This document shows positions 9,339 through 18,793 of a stretch of 64,000 nt of DNA, piece by piece (within the stretch, counting starts at the first letter, position 1; each line of letters opens with the position of its first letter). The notes beneath the pieces are model-generated. The model was not told the origin of the DNA, made no database searches, and saw only the letters and a program-made list of their open reading frames with translations. Position numbers and translations under genes: made by a program. Source of the stretch: Sulfurimonas sp. (lineage in GTDB: Bacteria; Campylobacterota; Campylobacteria; Campylobacterales; Sulfurimonadaceae); contig NZ_CP093396.1 in assembly GCF_029027405.1 (NCBI RefSeq), positions 868,001-932,000 of the forward strand, read 5' to 3'.

Positions 9339-9927
9339 TATAAAAGAAGAAGTCTCAGAAGCATTTTTTAGACAAAGAAGAAATTTAATGATAATATCAA
9401 TTATTATTTTACTTATAAGTTTATCAGGTATAAGCATTAACGAAAACATGCGAATTATGGGTGTGCCTTTTAGTATAAAGAACCCAAGTATGGTATATCT
9501 ATTCATTTTGAGTATGTACTTTTACTTTTTTTGGCGTTATTTAACACATTATTTTGAAGAAGCAGTTAGTATTGGATTTTTTGAAATATTTTCCGATGAA
9601 CAAGTGTTTGTAAAGGATGTTAAAGAAACAATATTAAATGTAATGAGTATAATTGTTCAGATATCTTTTTTTGTTCTGAAGTCCTTTACATTTCCTAAGT
9701 TTTCCACGTATATTTTTCCGATTTTATTTGCAATTTTTGCATTTATAATTGCCTATAATTCTCCTTTTGCAAACTCAAAAAAAATAAAAGTATATGAAAA
9801 TTATAATTTAGTCGTAAATATACTTTTCACATTTGAAAATAAAGTGCTACCAACTGTTTTTGGATGGGGGATAGAGGAAGAAACAGGGAAGAAAAATGTT
9901 ACTAATAGCAATAAAAAGAATAAATAA
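9328..9927 (+). CDS. Orphan multi-pass membrane protein, probable immunity protein
   Basis: 199 residues with about four hydrophobic segments: 22-40 (IISIIILLISLSGISI), 54-72 (VYLFILSMYFYFFWRYL), about 108-125, and 130-147 (IFPILFAIFAFIIAY). No known family is recognised. It sits where an immunity gene should be, after the remains of a deleted cassette (9181-9338) and before the headless VgrG. A membrane location differs from the periplasmic immunity proteins nearby and suggests that the lost toxin acted at the inner membrane (inference). It would then be a retained orphan immunity gene giving protection against neighbours that still carry the toxin. Confidence 0.6.
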   Translation: MKNNIKEEVSEAFFRQRRNLMIISIIILLISLSGISINENMRIMGVPFSIKNPSMVYLFILSMYFYFFWRYLTHYFEEAVSIGFFEIFSDEQVFVKDVKETILNVMSIIVQISFFVLKSFTFPKFSTYIFPILFAIFAFIIAYNSPFANSKKIKVYENYNLVVNILFTFENKVLPTVFGWGIEEETGKKNVTNSNKKNK

Positions 9928-9986
9928 CTCTCTATAAATAAAAGTAGTGATAGGTCTTAAATCTTCACTTATAGGATAGAATAAAA

Positions 9987-12839
9987 ATGACAAAGATTAT
10001 GTCTTCCCATAAAGAACTAAAAACCCAAACAACACCCCAATACGAAGATAAAGAGGGATATAATGAACTACTCTTTGAAGATAAACAAGGAGAAGAGTTA
10101 CTAAGCCTAAGAGCACAGAATGATTATGAACTAAATGTACTAAACAATAGTAATACACATATAGCAAACAATAAAAAAACAATCATAGATAATGACCTAG
10201 AACTTTCTGTCCAAAACGATTCAACCCAAACAATAGGAAATGATAAGAAAGTAAATATACTAGGTAATGAGATAAAGACAATAGAAAAAGAGCAAATACT
10301 AACAATCAAAGAAGACCAAGAGATACATATACTTAAAGACTCAAACTCTATTGTTAATAATAACTCATTTAATGTTGTTCAAAAAGATTTAACACAAAGA
10401 GTAAAAGGTTTCTCTACCTCTTTTGTAGAAAAAGATACTCAACAAAAACACCTAGGTAGTAAATACCAACAAGTAGGAGAGAACTTAGCTATAGAAGTAA
10501 AAAAAGCATACTCCCTAAAAGCAAAGACCATAAAACAAGCAGCAAAAACTATAGAGCTAGACTCAGCAAAGGGAATAAGCTTAAAAGTTGGAGGGAATGT
10601 TCTAACAGTAGATAGCTCAGGTATACACTTTAAAACATCAAACTATGATGATAACTCAGCAAACGCAGGAGTCACTTCAAAAACAGTTAGTATAGAAGAC
10701 TTGAAAAAACCACTCTATGAAAAGATAAGAGTAGTAGGAATGCAAACATCAATCTCTAAACAAGATAAGATTACACAAGAACTTATATATACAGCAAAAG
10801 TAGAAAAATATGAAGATGGAACATGGAGTGAGACCACAGAACTAAACCCAACACAAACAGCTCAACTAAAATGGTACTTCATAAAAAACAATGATAAGCA
10901 AGATAGAGATATATTAACAAACACACCAACAGATGATGAGATAGAGATAGATGCTCTCATAATGAAAGTAAAACTACAAGATGATAATATACAACACTAC
11001 GGACATGCACACTGCTTTGTAAATAGCCCAGAAGATGAAACAGAGGGTTATGGACTAAGTGAACTAAAACGCCAAGTAAATGTAGTAGAAGTCTTAGGTA
11101 AGAATATAGTTGAACCTCACTCTACCCAAATAAACTATAGTGTTGAACTAAACATAGATAACCCAACAAAAGATGAGATAAAAGATTTAAAAGTAGAGAT
11201 ACAAGAAAAAGACTCTTCAGGTAAAGTAACAACTATAGAAGAAAAAGTAAAAGATGACCTAAGCGTAGAACATAAACTTAAAACAAAAAAAGAAGATGAA
11301 CCTAAACTAGTAGAGATAAATATAAAAGTATACCCAAGAGAGTATCCAAAAAACACAGCAGAGACTATCTCTTATGTAAGACCTACACTTGAAGGTGAAA
11401 TAACAAATGTTTCAATAGATAAACCAACACAAGCCTTCGCTAAAGTAGTAAAACCTGATGAAGAGATAATAATAAAAGCAAATGCAAATATTGGAGAAGG
11501 AATAGAAATACAACTAGATATAGTTACTTTGCTAAAAAACATCAATGAACCTAAAGTATGTAGCTTCGAAGAGTATGTTAAAAACAAAGAGATTCAAAAA
11601 ACATTAACTATGCAAGAAATAGCAACAATGCTAAGTATAGATATAAATGATATACAAGATATACAAGCAGTAGTCAAACATAAAGATAAAGAGTATAAAA
11701 GTAATAAAACAAGTATACAAAGAACCCTAAAATCAAAACTCTACAAAGAAGATAAAGTTTTAAATGATATAGTAGAAGATATACAAAAGATAGTATTTAA
11801 AAAAGGTTCTAAAGGTAATGAAGTAAAACTCATACAAGAAGCTCTTCAAAAGATGAAAATAGATATAGGTAGTGATGGTATAGATGCTAAGTTAGGAAAT
11901 GATGGAGAACAAGCAGTAATGACTTTCCAAGAGAACTATAAAGCAACAAACAACACTCATCAATACAATCAAAGTAAAGCTGACGGAGTAGTAGGAAAGA
12001 ACACACTACTTGCTTTGGATGAGGCTTTGGTTGAGGGGTGGGGGTATGAAGTTAAGGGATGCGGATTAACATCTGAAAAATTTAAAAAAATATTTACAAG
12101 AGCATCAAATACAAAAATTGATGAAGCAGTAAAAGTTTTTAATCAATACTGCCAAGTTTTTGAAATAAATACACCACTTAGAGTTGCTCATTTTTTAGCT
12201 CAAGTTCAAGAAGAAGTTGGTGACGAACTTATTGGAAATAGTGAAAGTCTTTGGTACTCGGTAGATGCTTTAAAATCAACTTTTAAGAGGTATTTTGGTG
12301 AATATCCTGAAGAAGCAAATAAATATGGATATAAAAGAAAAAATAGTTCTTTTTACAATAAATTATCAAATAAAGAGAAGTTACAATATACAAAAAGAGG
12401 AAGATGGTATTATGAACAACTTCCAAATGAAAATGAAATAGCTAAACGAGTATATTGTTGTAATGATAGATCAGGATTATTTAAACTTAATCAAGGTGGT
12501 TGTGAGAATGGTATAAAGTATAAAGGTAAAGGGTTTATCCAATTAACATGGAAGTCAAATTATGAAGCTGTTAATAAAGTTATTAAAGAAAAAGCTTCCT
12601 CGTCAGGAATTGACATTATAACTGATCCTGATAGTATCTTATCTACGAGAGGTGGTTTAATTTCTGCTATGGCTTATTGGTATAAAAATGGACTAAATAT
12701 AAAGGCTGATGCAGGAACTAATTCGAAGGTAGTTGATTCTATTACATCTATAATAAATAAAAATACACAAAGTTATCATGAACGAACCAAAAATTTTGAT
12801 AAAATTAAATCAATATTAATAAAAAAGAAGAACAAATGA
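9987..12839 (+). CDS. Headless VgrG-like protein with GH19 effector domain
   Basis: 950 residues. It starts with a short MTKIMSSHKELK module and then follows the VgrG needle, linker and PG_binding_1 (to EGWGY near 685), almost identical to the other copies, but it lacks the whole gp27-like hub and OB fold (about 500 residues). The C-terminal 265 residues are a GH19 (chitinase/lysozyme-like) domain: HFLAQVQEEVG (catalytic Glu near 741) and GKGFIQLTWKSNY near 846. It should cleave peptidoglycan glycan strands. Without the hub it cannot form a normal spike base alone; it might trimerise by the needle onto another VgrG, or be a silent donor of effector ends. The stop overlaps the next gene by 4 bp. 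The frame is intact throughout. Confidence 0.85.
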   Translation: MTKIMSSHKELKTQTTPQYEDKEGYNELLFEDKQGEELLSLRAQNDYELNVLNNSNTHIANNKKTIIDNDLELSVQNDSTQTIGNDKKVNILGNEIKTIEKEQILTIKEDQEIHILKDSNSIVNNNSFNVVQKDLTQRVKGFSTSFVEKDTQQKHLGSKYQQVGENLAIEVKKAYSLKAKTIKQAAKTIELDSAKGISLKVGGNVLTVDSSGIHFKTSNYDDNSANAGVTSKTVSIEDLKKPLYEKIRVVGMQTSISKQDKITQELIYTAKVEKYEDGTWSETTELNPTQTAQLKWYFIKNNDKQDRDILTNTPTDDEIEIDALIMKVKLQDDNIQHYGHAHCFVNSPEDETEGYGLSELKRQVNVVEVLGKNIVEPHSTQINYSVELNIDNPTKDEIKDLKVEIQEKDSSGKVTTIEEKVKDDLSVEHKLKTKKEDEPKLVEINIKVYPREYPKNTAETISYVRPTLEGEITNVSIDKPTQAFAKVVKPDEEIIIKANANIGEGIEIQLDIVTLLKNINEPKVCSFEEYVKNKEIQKTLTMQEIATMLSIDINDIQDIQAVVKHKDKEYKSNKTSIQRTLKSKLYKEDKVLNDIVEDIQKIVFKKGSKGNEVKLIQEALQKMKIDIGSDGIDAKLGNDGEQAVMTFQENYKATNNTHQYNQSKADGVVGKNTLLALDEALVEGWGYEVKGCGLTSEKFKKIFTRASNTKIDEAVKVFNQYCQVFEINTPLRVAHFLAQVQEEVGDELIGNSESLWYSVDALKSTFKRYFGEYPEEANKYGYKRKNSSFYNKLSNKEKLQYTKRGRWYYEQLPNENEIAKRVYCCNDRSGLFKLNQGGCENGIKYKGKGFIQLTWKSNYEAVNKVIKEKASSSGIDIITDPDSILSTRGGLISAMAYWYKNGLNIKADAGTNSKVVDSITSIINKNTQSYHERTKNFDKIKSILIKKKNK

Positions 12840-13858
12840 AATACATTTTAATATTATTATTTTTTGTAAATATATATGCAAATGATAAAACCTATAGTAA
12901 AGAAGAATTGATTAACTTAATACCAAATGATTTTTCAATAGTTAATAAATTAGAAGATGATATTACAAATGATAAATTAAAAGATGTTATCTGGTCTATT
13001 GAGTCTAAAAAGACATTTAACGCTGAAAATTATTTGTATATATTTGAAAATATTGGTAATAAAAAATATAAATTAATTTATGATAAAAAAAATATATTAC
13101 CAACATATAAAGTTGCGGAAGGTTCAGTAAGTTCATATAGTTTGAGTGTTAAAGATAAAAAGCTGATAATTTCATTAATTGCACCAGTGAGAAATGTTAG
13201 TAGTATTTATTTTTTTGATTTTTACTTTCAATATATAAATAATACTAAAAAATTTAAATTGATAGATTCAATTTATCGAGAAATCAATAACTGCGATCAT
13301 GATGATATTGGAAGATATGAGATAGTATCTTCTAGTACAACAAATAAGTACTTAGATGATTTTAATAGTGATTTATTCTTTGCAGCAATTTATAAGCAAT
13401 GGCAAATAGATAATAAAAATATTATGAAAAAAATAAAAACTAAGCAAGTCCTTGATACATATAAAACATCACTTACTTTATATAAAAGTAAAAATTATAA
13501 AAAACTTAAATTATATGTTGATGATTATATTATTCGATATACAGATAAAAAATGTTCACCACGAAGTTACATGACAGAATATCTATTTCTAGATAATGAC
13601 AAAGACATCAATATGACAAATGATATAGCTTTTTTTCTTGAACAAACAAAGAATTATGATGAAGCAATCTACCTCCTAGAAAAAATACTAGAAAAATACC
13701 CAAACAGAACAGTAGCCTATATAAATCTAGGAGATGCTTATTGGGGTTTAGCAAACAAAGAAAAAGCTAAACAAGCCTACAGTACATATATAAAACAGAT
13801 GAAAGAAAAAGGTAAAGAGAGAAAAATTCCAAAAGTTGTTTTAGAGAGAATAAAGTAA
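12836..13858 (+). CDS. Putative immunity protein for the headless VgrG, TPR-tailed
   Basis: 340 residues. A signal peptide (KYILILLFFVNIYA) is followed by a unique region of about 260 residues that includes DDITNDKLKDVIW, loosely like FG-GAP/VCBS calcium-binding repeats (weak). From about residue 265 it joins the TPR tail shared by all later immunity proteins (EAIYLLEKILEKYPNRTVAY, then a second TPR, ending KVVLERIK). It overlaps its effector gene by 4 bp and ends 8 nt before the next vgrG. A periplasmic inhibitor of the GH19 toxin is the best inference; the tail may serve folding, docking or only recombination. Confidence 0.7.
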   Translation: MKYILILLFFVNIYANDKTYSKEELINLIPNDFSIVNKLEDDITNDKLKDVIWSIESKKTFNAENYLYIFENIGNKKYKLIYDKKNILPTYKVAEGSVSSYSLSVKDKKLIISLIAPVRNVSSIYFFDFYFQYINNTKKFKLIDSIYREINNCDHDDIGRYEIVSSSTTNKYLDDFNSDLFFAAIYKQWQIDNKNIMKKIKTKQVLDTYKTSLTLYKSKNYKKLKLYVDDYIIRYTDKKCSPRSYMTEYLFLDNDKDINMTNDIAFFLEQTKNYDEAIYLLEKILEKYPNRTVAYINLGDAYWGLANKEKAKQAYSTYIKQMKEKGKERKIPKVVLERIK

Positions 13859-13866
13859 GCTAAAAT

Positions 13867-16800
13867 ATGTCTAAACTCATTTACTTAAATAACACTCTAA
13901 ACCAAAAAACCAAACCCCATAAAAGCATCTCAGCCCAACTAAAACTACCTGAATATAATCAAGCAGATACTATGATGCAAGGAAGAAACTCCTATAGCGT
14001 ATATGAACTAGAAGGTAAAAGTTCAATCTTAACAGGATACGAATATAAACTTACCTTCATAAGTGATGAAGAGATAAATGTAGAGGATATAGTAGATACA
14101 GAAACAGAACTACACTTAAGAGATGAAACAAGCCCACTAAACTCTAAAAAGATATATGGAAAAATCATTGAAGCTAAAGAGAATGGAAGTGTAGCAAGAA
14201 AAAAGCTTTACCAAATAAAAATAGTATCCCCTCTACACTATCTTTCACTTAACCAAAGATATGAAGTTTATCAAGAGATGAATGTACCTGATATCATTTC
14301 ATCTATCATTGCAAAATATTCAGTACTACTAAATATTCAACTTGATGTAAAAATAGATACTCAAACTATACCAAAGCGTCATACTTGTACACAGTATAAA
14401 CAAAGTGATTTTGAATTTATTAAAATGTTGTGTGAAGAAGAAGGTTACATCCTTCTAATAGATGCATCTTCAAATAATCCATACACAGTTACCCTGTGTG
14501 AACTAAACGAACATGCCCCACTAAATACAGAAATCATAGAATGTACATATAATAAAGTTAAAACATTTTCAACATCAGCACAAGCACAAGACTATTATGA
14601 AAATAAAAAGCCTTCCTTAGACTTCAATATACAAGCAGGACAAGTAATGCATAGTCATACTTTTGCTGATAATGAAGTAACATCCCAATTACGCTCAGAT
14701 ATAAAAAAAGAGACTCTCCGTGATAGACTTGATAAACTAGATGAGTCTCTGTATAAAGACCTCTCTCGTTATGCAAAGATAGATGCAGAACAAGGATTCT
14801 CACAAGGTATTAGAGTTTTAGGAAACTCAGAAGAGTTAAGTGTTAAAGATGGAGTAGTTCTAAACCTAAAAGATATTAAAGGACATAAGAATACTCAAGT
14901 AATTGTTCTAAGTGTAAAGTATAAAGCAACATTTCCAAATGCCTTAGATGAGTATGCTCAAGTTGCAGATGATGAAAAACAAGCACAGTACAGTGTAGAG
15001 TTCATAGCAATCCCAAGTGATGTTATATATAGACCCCAAGTAATTACTTCTAAACCACGAATCCACTCTATACAAACAGCAATAGTTTCAAATACAGATA
15101 AAGATACTCAAAAGTTTGCAAATGAAATAGATGTAAACGAAAGAGGAGAGATAAAAGTAATATTTCACTTTGATGAAAAGAGACCTACCTCTGCTTATGT
15201 ACCACTCTCAAATATTTATAGTGGAGATGGCTATGGAGTACAGTTCTTACCTAGAGTTAACTCTGAAGTAATAGTAAGCTTTATAAATGGAGATATAGAT
15301 AGACCAATAATAACGGGAGCTTTGCACAATGGAGAGAACCGACATCCATTTAACCTGCCAAAAGAAAAAACAAAGTCATTTATAAAAACCCAAACAACAC
15401 CCCAATACGAAGATAAAGAGGGATACAATGAACTACTCTTTGAAGATAAACAAGGAGAAGAGTTACTAAGCCTAAGAGCACAGAATGATTATGAACTAAA
15501 TGTACTAAACAATAGTAATACACATATAGCAAACAATAAAAAGACAATCATAGATAATGACCTAGAACTCACTGTCCAAAACGATTCAACCCAAACAATA
15601 GGAAATGATAAGAAAGTAAATATACTAGGTAATGAGATAAAGACAATAGAAAAAGAGCAAATACTAACAATCAAAGAAGACCAAGAGATACATATACTTA
15701 AAGACTCAAACTCTATTGTTAATAATAACTCATTTAATGTTGTTCAAAAAGATTTAACACAAAGAGTAAAAGGTTTTTCTACCTCTTTTGTAGAAAAAGA
15801 TACTCAACAAAAACACCTAGGTAGTAAATACCAACAAGTAGGAGAGAACTTAGCTATAGAAGTAAAAAAAGCATACTCCCTAAAAGCACAGACCATAAAA
15901 CAAGCAGCAAAAACTATAGAGCTAGACTCAGCAAAGGGAATAAGCTTGAAAGTTGGAGGAAATGTTCTAACAGTAGATAGCTCAGGTATACACTTTAAAA
16001 CATCAAACTATGATGATAACTCAGCAAACGCAGGAGTCACTTCAAAAACAGTTAGTATAGAAGACTTAAAAAAACCACTCTATGAAAAGATAAGAGTAAT
16101 AGGAATGCAAACATCAATCTCTAAACAAGATAAGATTACACAAGAACTTATATATACAGCAAAAGTAGAAAAATATGAAGATGGAACATGGAGTGAGACC
16201 ACAGAACTAAACCCAACACAAACAGCTCAACTAAAATGGTACTTCATAAAAAACAATGATAAGCAAGATAGAGATATATTAACAAACACACCAACAGATG
16301 ATGAGATAGAGATAGATGCTCTCATAATGAAAGTAAAACTACAAGATGATAATATACAACACTACGGACATGCACACTGCTTTGTAAATAGCCCAGAAGA
16401 TGAAACAGAGGGTTATGGACTAAGTGAACTAAAACGCCAAGTAAATGTAGTAGAAGTCTTAGGTAAGAATATAGTTGAACCTCACTCTACTCAAATAAAC
16501 TATAGTGTTGAACTAAACATAGATAACCCAACAAAAGATGAGATAAAAGATTTAAAAGTAGAGATACAAGAAAAAGACTCTTCAGGTAAAGTAACAACTA
16601 TAGAAGAAAAAGTAAAAGATGACCTAAGCGTAGAACATAAACTTAAAGTAAAAAAAGAAGATGAACCTAAACTAGTAGAGATAAATATAAAAGTATACCC
16701 AAGAGAGTATCCAAAAAACACAGGAGAGACTATCTCTTATGTAAGACCTACACTTGAAGGTGAAATAACAGATGTTTCAATAGATAAACCAACACAAGCC

Positions 16801-17976
16801 TTCGCTAAAGTAGTAAAACCTGATGAAGAGATAATAATAAAAGCAAATGCAAATATTGGAGAAGGAATAGAAATACAACTAGATATAGTTACTTTGCTAA
16901 AAAACATCAATGAACCTAAAGTATGTAGCTTCGAAGAGTATGTTAAAAACAAAGAGATTCAAAAAACATTAACTATGCAAGAAATAGCAACAATGCTAAG
17001 TATAGATATAAATGATATACAAGATATACAAGCAGTAGTCAAACATAAAGATAAAGAGTATAAAAGTAATAAAACAAGTATACAAAGAACCCTAAAATCA
17101 AAACTCTACAAAGAAGATAAAGTTTTAAATGATATAGTAGAAGATATACAAAAGATAGTATTTAAAAAAGGTTCTAAAGGTAATGAAGTAAAACTTATAC
17201 AAGAAGCTCTTCAAAAGATGAAAATAGATATAGGTAGTGATGGTATAGATGCTAAGTTAGGAAATGATGGAGAACAAGCAGTAATGACTTTCCAAGAGAA
17301 CTATAAAGCAACAAACAATACTCATCAATACAATCAAAGTAAAGCTGACGGAGTAGTAGGAAAGAATACACTACTTGCTTTGGATGAGGCTTTGGTTGAG
17401 GGGTGGGGGTATGTTGGGATTGATTGTACAAGTAAATTCCACAAAATTTCTAAAATAGTATTAAGACATGAAGGAGGATTTGTTAATGATCCTGATGACC
17501 CAGGTGGAGGGACAAATAAAGGTATCGCATGGAATACATGGAAATCATATGCAAAAATTGATTTAAATACTGAACCAACCTTGGATAATCTTAAAAAGAT
17601 TTCTGACAAAGATGCGGAGATAATATATAAAAAACGATATTGGGAACCAAAAGGATTTTGTCGATTAGAGAATGATAGAATTGGTTTAATGGTTTACGAT
17701 TGGACAATTACTTCAGGCGGTGCAGCAAAACAAGTACAAAAATTATTAAATAGAGAATTTGCTCAAAAATTGACAATAACCAGAACGATAGACAGAAATA
17801 CAATCAAGTCATTAAACGGTATAAAAGATCAAGATAATCTTTTAGCGAGAATTACAGAAATCAGAAAACAATATTATAGAGATTTAGCATATAAGGATGG
17901 AAAAGCTACTGTTTTGAAAAAATATTTAAAAGGTTGGCTAAATAGAGTTGATGATTGCTTAGGAGTAAGTTTATGA
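13867..17976 (+). CDS. vgrG: VgrG 3 with GH108 lysozyme effector
   Basis: 1369 residues. The hub, OB fold, needle, linker and PG_binding_1 are nearly identical to VgrG 1 and 4 up to EGWGY (about 1178). The C-terminal 190 residues are a glycoside hydrolase family 108 (ZliS-type) lysozyme: RHEGGFVNDPDDPGGG near 1200 carries the catalytic Glu, and KKRYWEPKGF and MVYDWTITSG are family-typical; the end resembles the PG_binding_3 part. It cleaves peptidoglycan in the target periplasm. It begins 8 nt after the previous immunity gene and overlaps the next by 4 bp. Confidence 0.95.
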   Translation: MSKLIYLNNTLNQKTKPHKSISAQLKLPEYNQADTMMQGRNSYSVYELEGKSSILTGYEYKLTFISDEEINVEDIVDTETELHLRDETSPLNSKKIYGKIIEAKENGSVARKKLYQIKIVSPLHYLSLNQRYEVYQEMNVPDIISSIIAKYSVLLNIQLDVKIDTQTIPKRHTCTQYKQSDFEFIKMLCEEEGYILLIDASSNNPYTVTLCELNEHAPLNTEIIECTYNKVKTFSTSAQAQDYYENKKPSLDFNIQAGQVMHSHTFADNEVTSQLRSDIKKETLRDRLDKLDESLYKDLSRYAKIDAEQGFSQGIRVLGNSEELSVKDGVVLNLKDIKGHKNTQVIVLSVKYKATFPNALDEYAQVADDEKQAQYSVEFIAIPSDVIYRPQVITSKPRIHSIQTAIVSNTDKDTQKFANEIDVNERGEIKVIFHFDEKRPTSAYVPLSNIYSGDGYGVQFLPRVNSEVIVSFINGDIDRPIITGALHNGENRHPFNLPKEKTKSFIKTQTTPQYEDKEGYNELLFEDKQGEELLSLRAQNDYELNVLNNSNTHIANNKKTIIDNDLELTVQNDSTQTIGNDKKVNILGNEIKTIEKEQILTIKEDQEIHILKDSNSIVNNNSFNVVQKDLTQRVKGFSTSFVEKDTQQKHLGSKYQQVGENLAIEVKKAYSLKAQTIKQAAKTIELDSAKGISLKVGGNVLTVDSSGIHFKTSNYDDNSANAGVTSKTVSIEDLKKPLYEKIRVIGMQTSISKQDKITQELIYTAKVEKYEDGTWSETTELNPTQTAQLKWYFIKNNDKQDRDILTNTPTDDEIEIDALIMKVKLQDDNIQHYGHAHCFVNSPEDETEGYGLSELKRQVNVVEVLGKNIVEPHSTQINYSVELNIDNPTKDEIKDLKVEIQEKDSSGKVTTIEEKVKDDLSVEHKLKVKKEDEPKLVEINIKVYPREYPKNTGETISYVRPTLEGEITDVSIDKPTQAFAKVVKPDEEIIIKANANIGEGIEIQLDIVTLLKNINEPKVCSFEEYVKNKEIQKTLTMQEIATMLSIDINDIQDIQAVVKHKDKEYKSNKTSIQRTLKSKLYKEDKVLNDIVEDIQKIVFKKGSKGNEVKLIQEALQKMKIDIGSDGIDAKLGNDGEQAVMTFQENYKATNNTHQYNQSKADGVVGKNTLLALDEALVEGWGYVGIDCTSKFHKISKIVLRHEGGFVNDPDDPGGGTNKGIAWNTWKSYAKIDLNTEPTLDNLKKISDKDAEIIYKKRYWEPKGFCRLENDRIGLMVYDWTITSGGAAKQVQKLLNREFAQKLTITRTIDRNTIKSLNGIKDQDNLLARITEIRKQYYRDLAYKDGKATVLKKYLKGWLNRVDDCLGVSL

Positions 17977-18785
17977 GTATTATGAAAAAGATTTTAGTTT
18001 TATTATTGGTTAGTTGTAGTATTTATGCTAGTGATACTAATTTAGTATTAAATAATACATGGAATGCAGAGCGTTATTTAGAGCAAAATAAAGAACTACC
18101 ATATAGTGTATTTACTATTAATTTAAAGGTTAATACAAATAATAAAGTTGTTGGTAGTTATTGTTTTGTAACAAGATGGGGTAGAAAAATTGATTGTTTT
18201 ACGGATGATACAAATAATATACATGGTGTATTAAAAAATAAAAAAATCGAAGTAATCTTCGATAGTTCTTGGGGTGGTAAAAATGGAAGAGCCAATATTA
18301 CTATCGATGAACATTGTAATCTTAAATGGGAATTATTGAAAGACCCCGATGGTCTGTTCTATATTCCAAAAAAATCATTATTATTGTCAAAAAAAAAGAC
18401 AGGCAATTGTAATAGTTTAATTGACTCAAAAAAAGATAGTATAAAAATAATTGAATTGAATTTAAAAAATAAAATAAATGTAGACAGATATAATATTGAA
18501 TATTTTCAAAACATTAATCTTGGTAAGAAAAATCTTATAGCATACAACAACATTGCCTACTACCTAGAAAAAGCAAAAGCCTACCCAGAGTCAATCTACC
18601 TCCTAGAAAAAATCTTAAAAAAATATCCAAACAGAACAGTAGCATACATAAATCTAGGAGATGCTTATTGGGGTTTAAAAAACAAAGAAAAAGCTAAACA
18701 AGCCTACAGTACATATATAAAACAGATGAAAGAAAAAGGTAAAGAGAGGAAAATTCCAAAAGTTGTTTTAGAGAGAATAAAGTAA
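17973..18785 (+). CDS. Putative GH108 immunity protein, TPR-tailed
   Basis: The start chosen is ATG 17973, because AGGAG at 17961-17965 lies 7 nt before it and it overlaps the vgrG stop as ATGA; a TTG at 17955 is in frame but has no such site. 270 residues. Signal peptide (MKKILVLLLVSCSIYA), then a beta-rich region of about 120 residues with GSYCFVTRWGRKIDCF and IFDSSWGGKNGRANI, possibly lipocalin-like, then a Lys-rich joint and the common TPR tail from YNNIAYYLEKAKAYPES. Periplasmic protection against the GH108 domain is inferred from context. Confidence 0.72.
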   Translation: MSIMKKILVLLLVSCSIYASDTNLVLNNTWNAERYLEQNKELPYSVFTINLKVNTNNKVVGSYCFVTRWGRKIDCFTDDTNNIHGVLKNKKIEVIFDSSWGGKNGRANITIDEHCNLKWELLKDPDGLFYIPKKSLLLSKKKTGNCNSLIDSKKDSIKIIELNLKNKINVDRYNIEYFQNINLGKKNLIAYNNIAYYLEKAKAYPESIYLLEKILKKYPNRTVAYINLGDAYWGLKNKEKAKQAYSTYIKQMKEKGKERKIPKVVLERIK

Positions 18786-18793
18786 GCTAAAAT

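Noticed and set aside
9940..9990. The headless VgrG as an artefact of a frameshift in a normal vgrG.
   Set aside because: No hub-like sequence exists in any frame upstream; the region before it is an unrelated membrane protein gene.
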